NCBI RefSeq assembly: GCF_003335105.1
Contig: NZ_QFWQ01000003.1
Span: 310,001-374,000, forward strand
Origin: Rhodanobacter denitrificans
Lineage (GTDB): Bacteria > Pseudomonadota > Gammaproteobacteria > Xanthomonadales > Rhodanobacteraceae
DNA: 64,000 nt
Direction of reading: 5' to 3'
Of this stretch, positions 61,097-64,000 are shown in pieces. Numbering within the stretch: position 1 is the stretch's first letter; every line of letters begins with the position of its first letter. Under the pieces are notes generated by a model. The model did not search any database. It worked only from the letters and a program-made list of their open reading frames with translations, and was not told the DNA's origin. A program made the translations under genes and the position numbers.

Positions 61097-62578
61097 ATGA
61101 AACATGCCCCGCTCCGCGGTCGCACGGCGTTGGTCGCCGCGACCCTGCTGGCGCTGGCAGGCTGTGCCGCCGCACCTGCCAGACTCGGCGAACCTGCGCT
61201 GCGCGACGACGTGCCGCTGGCCGGCCTGCAGGCACCGGCCCGCGCCGACTGGCCGGCCGCCGAATGGTGGCGCCACTACGATGATCAGCAACTGGACGAC
61301 CTGATCGACCGCGCCATGCGGCAGTCACCGGACCTGGCCCTGGCGCAAAGCCGCGTGCAGGGCGCCGAGCAGTCGGCCCAGCTGGCGGCGGCGCAGCTGG
61401 GCCTGTCGGTCAACGGCAGTGCGCAGATATCGCGCCAGCGGATGAGCGAGCACGGACTGATCCCGAGCAGGTTCCTCGGTTTCACCTGGTACAACCAGGC
61501 CGACCTCGGCGTGCAGCTGCAGTACGACTTCGACTGGTGGGGCAAGAAGCGCGCGACGATGGAAGCGGCGCTGGACCAGGCGCATGCCGCCGAGGCGCAG
61601 CGCAGCGCGGCCGCCCTGGCGATCCAGTACGCCGTCGCCGATACCTACTTCGGCTGGCAGGCCGACCAGGCACGGCTGCAACTTGCCGACCAGTTGCTCG
61701 CCACGCAGCAGCGGCTTGCCGATATCGCCGGGCTGCGCGTGCGCCAGGGCGTGGACCTGCCCGACGTGGCACAGAAGGCGCAGGCCCAGCTGGCCGCGGT
61801 GCGCGAAATGCGGGTGGCGCTCGACGGCTCGGCAAAGATCCGTCGCGCCACGCTGGCCTCGCTGCTCGGCGTGGCGCCGGCCACCCTGCCCGAACTGCAC
61901 GCGCGTCCGCTGCCGAAGATCGCGCGCGGCGTGCCGGCCGATGCCGGGCTGGATCTGATCGCGCGTCGTCCCGACATCGCCGCCAGCCGCTGGCAGGTCG
62001 AGGCGGCGCTGAAGCAGACCGATGCCGCACGCGCCGAATTCTTTCCCGACATCGGCATCACCGCGCTCGCCGGCCTGTCGAGCATCGACCTCGACAAGCT
62101 GCTCACCGCCGGCAGCCGCACCTTCGCGCTGACCCCGGCGCTGCACCTGCCGATCTTCAGCGGCGGCGCGCTCGAAGCCAACTACGGCGTGCGCAGGGCC
62201 CAGCTCGACGCCGCCGTGGCGCAGTACGACAGCACCGTGCTGGCCGCCGCGCGCGAGGTGGCCACGCAGGCGCTGGGCGCCGAACAGGTCGCCGCCCGCC
62301 AGCACGAGCAGCAGGCCCAGCTCGACGCCGGGCAGCGCCTGCTGGCGAGCGCGCAGGCGCGCGCGCGGCAGGGCGTGCGCGACATCCGCGAGAGCCTGGG
62401 CGCACAGGCCGCGCTTTTGCAGCAGCGCGATGCCGCCACCCAGTTGCAGGCGCAGGCCACAAGCACCGACCTGGCCCTGATCAAGGCCCTGGGCGGCGGT
62501 TACCGCCGCGCCGGCGAAACCACTGCCTCCTCATCCCCTTCCGCCAATGCCGGAGCCCCCAGCCATGAGCGCCACTGA
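61097..62578 (+). CDS. Outer-membrane efflux lipoprotein (NodT/EmrC family)
   Basis: A 493-residue outer-membrane factor of the TolC superfamily (NodT type). The lipobox LLALAGC marks a lipoprotein, and two repeated outer-membrane efflux halves follow, with WWRHYDDQQLDDLIDRAM near residue 60 and the second half beginning around DAARAEFFPDIGIT. It would dock with the EmrA-like adaptor to make a continuous drug channel. ATG at 61097 is preferred to that at 61082 because AAGGAA is seven bases ahead. Its final bases overlap the start of the adaptor gene. Confidence 0.9.
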   Translation: MKHAPLRGRTALVAATLLALAGCAAAPARLGEPALRDDVPLAGLQAPARADWPAAEWWRHYDDQQLDDLIDRAMRQSPDLALAQSRVQGAEQSAQLAAAQLGLSVNGSAQISRQRMSEHGLIPSRFLGFTWYNQADLGVQLQYDFDWWGKKRATMEAALDQAHAAEAQRSAAALAIQYAVADTYFGWQADQARLQLADQLLATQQRLADIAGLRVRQGVDLPDVAQKAQAQLAAVREMRVALDGSAKIRRATLASLLGVAPATLPELHARPLPKIARGVPADAGLDLIARRPDIAASRWQVEAALKQTDAARAEFFPDIGITALAGLSSIDLDKLLTAGSRTFALTPALHLPIFSGGALEANYGVRRAQLDAAVAQYDSTVLAAAREVATQALGAEQVAARQHEQQAQLDAGQRLLASAQARARQGVRDIRESLGAQAALLQQRDAATQLQAQATSTDLALIKALGGGYRRAGETTASSSPSANAGAPSHERH

Positions 62579-63767
62579 ATCCGCCACGACCTCCGTCGAT
62601 GCCAATGACAGCGGCATGGCCGCGAAGGATCCGGCCAAGCGCCGCCGGACGCTGCTGATCGTGACCGGCGTCTTCGTCCTCGCCGCGCTGGCCTGGTTCC
62701 TGCTGTGGCTCTTCGTGCTCTCCACCCGCGAGAAGACCGACAACGCCTATGTAGGCGGCAATCAGGTGGCGATCTCGGCGCAGGTACCGGGCACGGTGGT
62801 GGCGATCCTCGCCGACGATACCCAGCATGTCGAGGCCGGCCAGGTACTGGTGAAACTGGACAGCACCGACGCCGACACCCGGCTTGCGCAGGCGCGCAGC
62901 GCGCTGGCCCAGGCCGTGCGCGGCGTGCGCCAGCAGACCAGCTCGGCGACCAGCGCCGACGCCCAGGTGGTCGCCGCGAGGCTCGACCTGAAGAAGGCCG
63001 AGGCGGACCTGCGGCGGCGCCTGCCGCTGATCGCCGCCCAGGCCGAATCGCCGGAGATCGTGCAGCACCTGCGCGACGGCGTGGAACAGGCGCGCGCCGC
63101 GGTGAACGCGGCCGAGGCGCAGTCCGCCGCCGCGCACGCGGCGATCGAGGGCACCGACGTGGCGCAGAACCCGGTGGTGATGCAGGCCCGCGCGAACTTC
63201 CGCGCGGCCTGGGTTGCCGCGCAGCGCAACGCGATCTACGCGCCGGTGTCCGGCTACGTGGCCGAGCGCAGCGTGCAGCTGGGCAACAGCGTGCAGCCGG
63301 GCCAGCAGCTGATGACCGTGGTGCCGCTGCACGACCTGTGGATCGACGCCAACTTCAAGGAAAGCCAGCTGCGCCACATCCGCATCGGCCAGCCGGCGAA
63401 GATCGTCTCCGACCTGTACGGCAGCGATGCCGTCTACCACGGCAAGGTGATCGGCCTGGGCGCCGGCACCGGCAGCGTGTTCTCGCTGCTGCCGGCGCAG
63501 AACGCCACCGGCAACTGGATCAAGGTGGTGCAGCGCGTGCCGGTGCGCATCGCGCTGGACAACAAGGAGCTGGACCAGCACCCGCTGCGCATCGGCCTGT
63601 CCACCGACGTCACCGTCGACATCCGCAACGACCGGGGCAGCGTGCTGGCCAACGCGGCGGCGGCGCAGCCGGTGGCGCAGACCGACGTCTACGAGCAGAT
63701 GGCCAGCAAGGCCGATGCGGAAGCGGAGCGGATCATCCGCGCCAACCTGCCCAGCGCCGCGGACTGA
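62565..63767 (+). CDS. emrA: HlyD-family efflux adaptor (EmrA-like)
   Basis: A 400-residue membrane-fusion protein. The N-terminal helix LLIVTGVFVLAALAWFLLWLF (about residues 30-50) anchors it in the inner membrane. The lipoyl-like halves follow (NQVAISAQVPGTVVAILADDTQHVEAGQVLVKLD), then a coiled-coil hairpin (about residues 100-190), and NAIYAPVSGYVAERSVQLGNSVQPGQQLMTVV. This is the EmrA arrangement. It overlaps the outer-membrane gene by 14 bases and precedes emrB by six, so three components form one operon. Confidence 0.93.
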   Translation: MSATESATTSVDANDSGMAAKDPAKRRRTLLIVTGVFVLAALAWFLLWLFVLSTREKTDNAYVGGNQVAISAQVPGTVVAILADDTQHVEAGQVLVKLDSTDADTRLAQARSALAQAVRGVRQQTSSATSADAQVVAARLDLKKAEADLRRRLPLIAAQAESPEIVQHLRDGVEQARAAVNAAEAQSAAAHAAIEGTDVAQNPVVMQARANFRAAWVAAQRNAIYAPVSGYVAERSVQLGNSVQPGQQLMTVVPLHDLWIDANFKESQLRHIRIGQPAKIVSDLYGSDAVYHGKVIGLGAGTGSVFSLLPAQNATGNWIKVVQRVPVRIALDNKELDQHPLRIGLSTDVTVDIRNDRGSVLANAAAAQPVAQTDVYEQMASKADAEAERIIRANLPSAAD

Positions 63768-63773
63768 GCCGCC

Positions 63774-64000
63774 ATGGCCGCCACGCCGAACGACGCCGTT
63801 TCCGCGGCACCGCCGAAGCCGCTGCACGGCGGCCCGCTGGCGCTGCTCACCATCGCCGTCGCGTTCAGCACCTTCATGGAGGTGCTGGACATGACGATCG
63901 TCAACGTCGCGGTGCCGCACATCGCCGGCAGCCTCGGCGTGAGTCCGAGCGAAGGCACCTGGACGATCAGTTCCTACGCGCTGGCCAGCGCCATCATGCA
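63774..64000 (+). CDS. emrB: DHA2-family MFS efflux pump (EmrB-like), N-terminal part cut by window edge
   Basis: Only the first 75 codons are visible. LLTIAVAFSTFMEVLDMTIVNVAVPHIAGSL is the first helix with the D-x-T-I-V-N-V-A-L/V-P motif of DHA2 (14-helix) drug exporters, followed by WTISSYALASAIM. It is the pump of the EmrCAB-type system whose adaptor is six bases upstream. The gene runs past the end of the window. Confidence 0.93.
   Translation, partial: MAATPNDAVSAAPPKPLHGGPLALLTIAVAFSTFMEVLDMTIVNVAVPHIAGSLGVSPSEGTWTISSYALASAIM

Overview
The window looks like chromosomal DNA of a GC-rich gammaproteobacterium of the Xanthomonadales, most probably a Rhodanobacter or close relative (Rhodanobacteraceae). 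This is inferred from family knowledge and gene order, not from a search. The clues are a quinol-type nitric oxide reductase, an XAC0095-family protein, the order lolC-lolD-comEC-exbB-exbD-msbA-lpxK placed beside sdhCDAB-sdhE, a HutF-type histidine pathway, and many dispersed palindromic repeats. No rRNA or tRNA gene, CRISPR array or complete insertion sequence was recognised.

Layout. 1-10.4 kb: end of nitric oxide reductase, a patatin lipase beside the remnant of a FAD oxidase, a VOC protein, a penicillin-acylase-type hydrolase, a VIT/CCC1 transporter, a glutathione transferase, a host-attachment-family protein, an acetyltransferase, a secreted amidohydrolase and a sirtuin. 10.4-15.1 kb: small detoxification/stress genes (SRPBCC proteins, ArsR regulator, DUF1428, GFA, VOC, GST), interrupted by a structured intergenic repeat. 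15.2-17.7 kb: an orphan flavin-dependent halogenase and a zinc-free quinone-oxidoreductase-like enzyme.

17.9-27.4 kb is the accessory part. Five copies of a roughly 55-60 bp GGGTCAGAG...CTCTGACCC repeat, all in one orientation, separate unrelated genes: an XAC0095 protein, an HTH regulator, an AT-rich beta-propeller protein, a membrane protein, a helical-repeat protein, a c-type cytochrome P460 and a GlxA/AraC regulator. The region ends in an AT-rich gene for a 691-residue protein with an ABC-type ATPase followed by a DUF4435/TOPRIM-like domain, a candidate fused PARIS (AriA-AriB) anti-phage protein lying directly behind hutU.

27.4-44.3 kb: hutU, hutF and hutI lie scattered among a secreted protein of unknown function, an alkylation-repair pair (Ada-AlkA fusion plus Ogt), an NPP-type phosphodiesterase, two exporters, DoxX, a GNAT-nitrilase fusion and a ClC chloride transporter. 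44.3-56.2 kb: envelope and respiration genes on the minus strand, namely lipid A export (lpxK, msbA), exbB/exbD, comEC, lolCD, then ygfX-sdhE-sdhBADC with an SDHAF4-like assembly factor at the head. 56.3-64 kb: ygfZ, a cell-wall hydrolase, a short array of covarying hairpins, two glycine-zipper lipoproteins, a TatD nuclease, a second copy of the structured repeat, and a MarR-controlled EmrCAB-type tripartite efflux operon that runs off the right edge.

The most interesting items are the fused PARIS-like gene, the two-copy intergenic element whose central 15-bp hairpin differs completely in sequence but keeps its geometry, and the repeat-delimited gene array.
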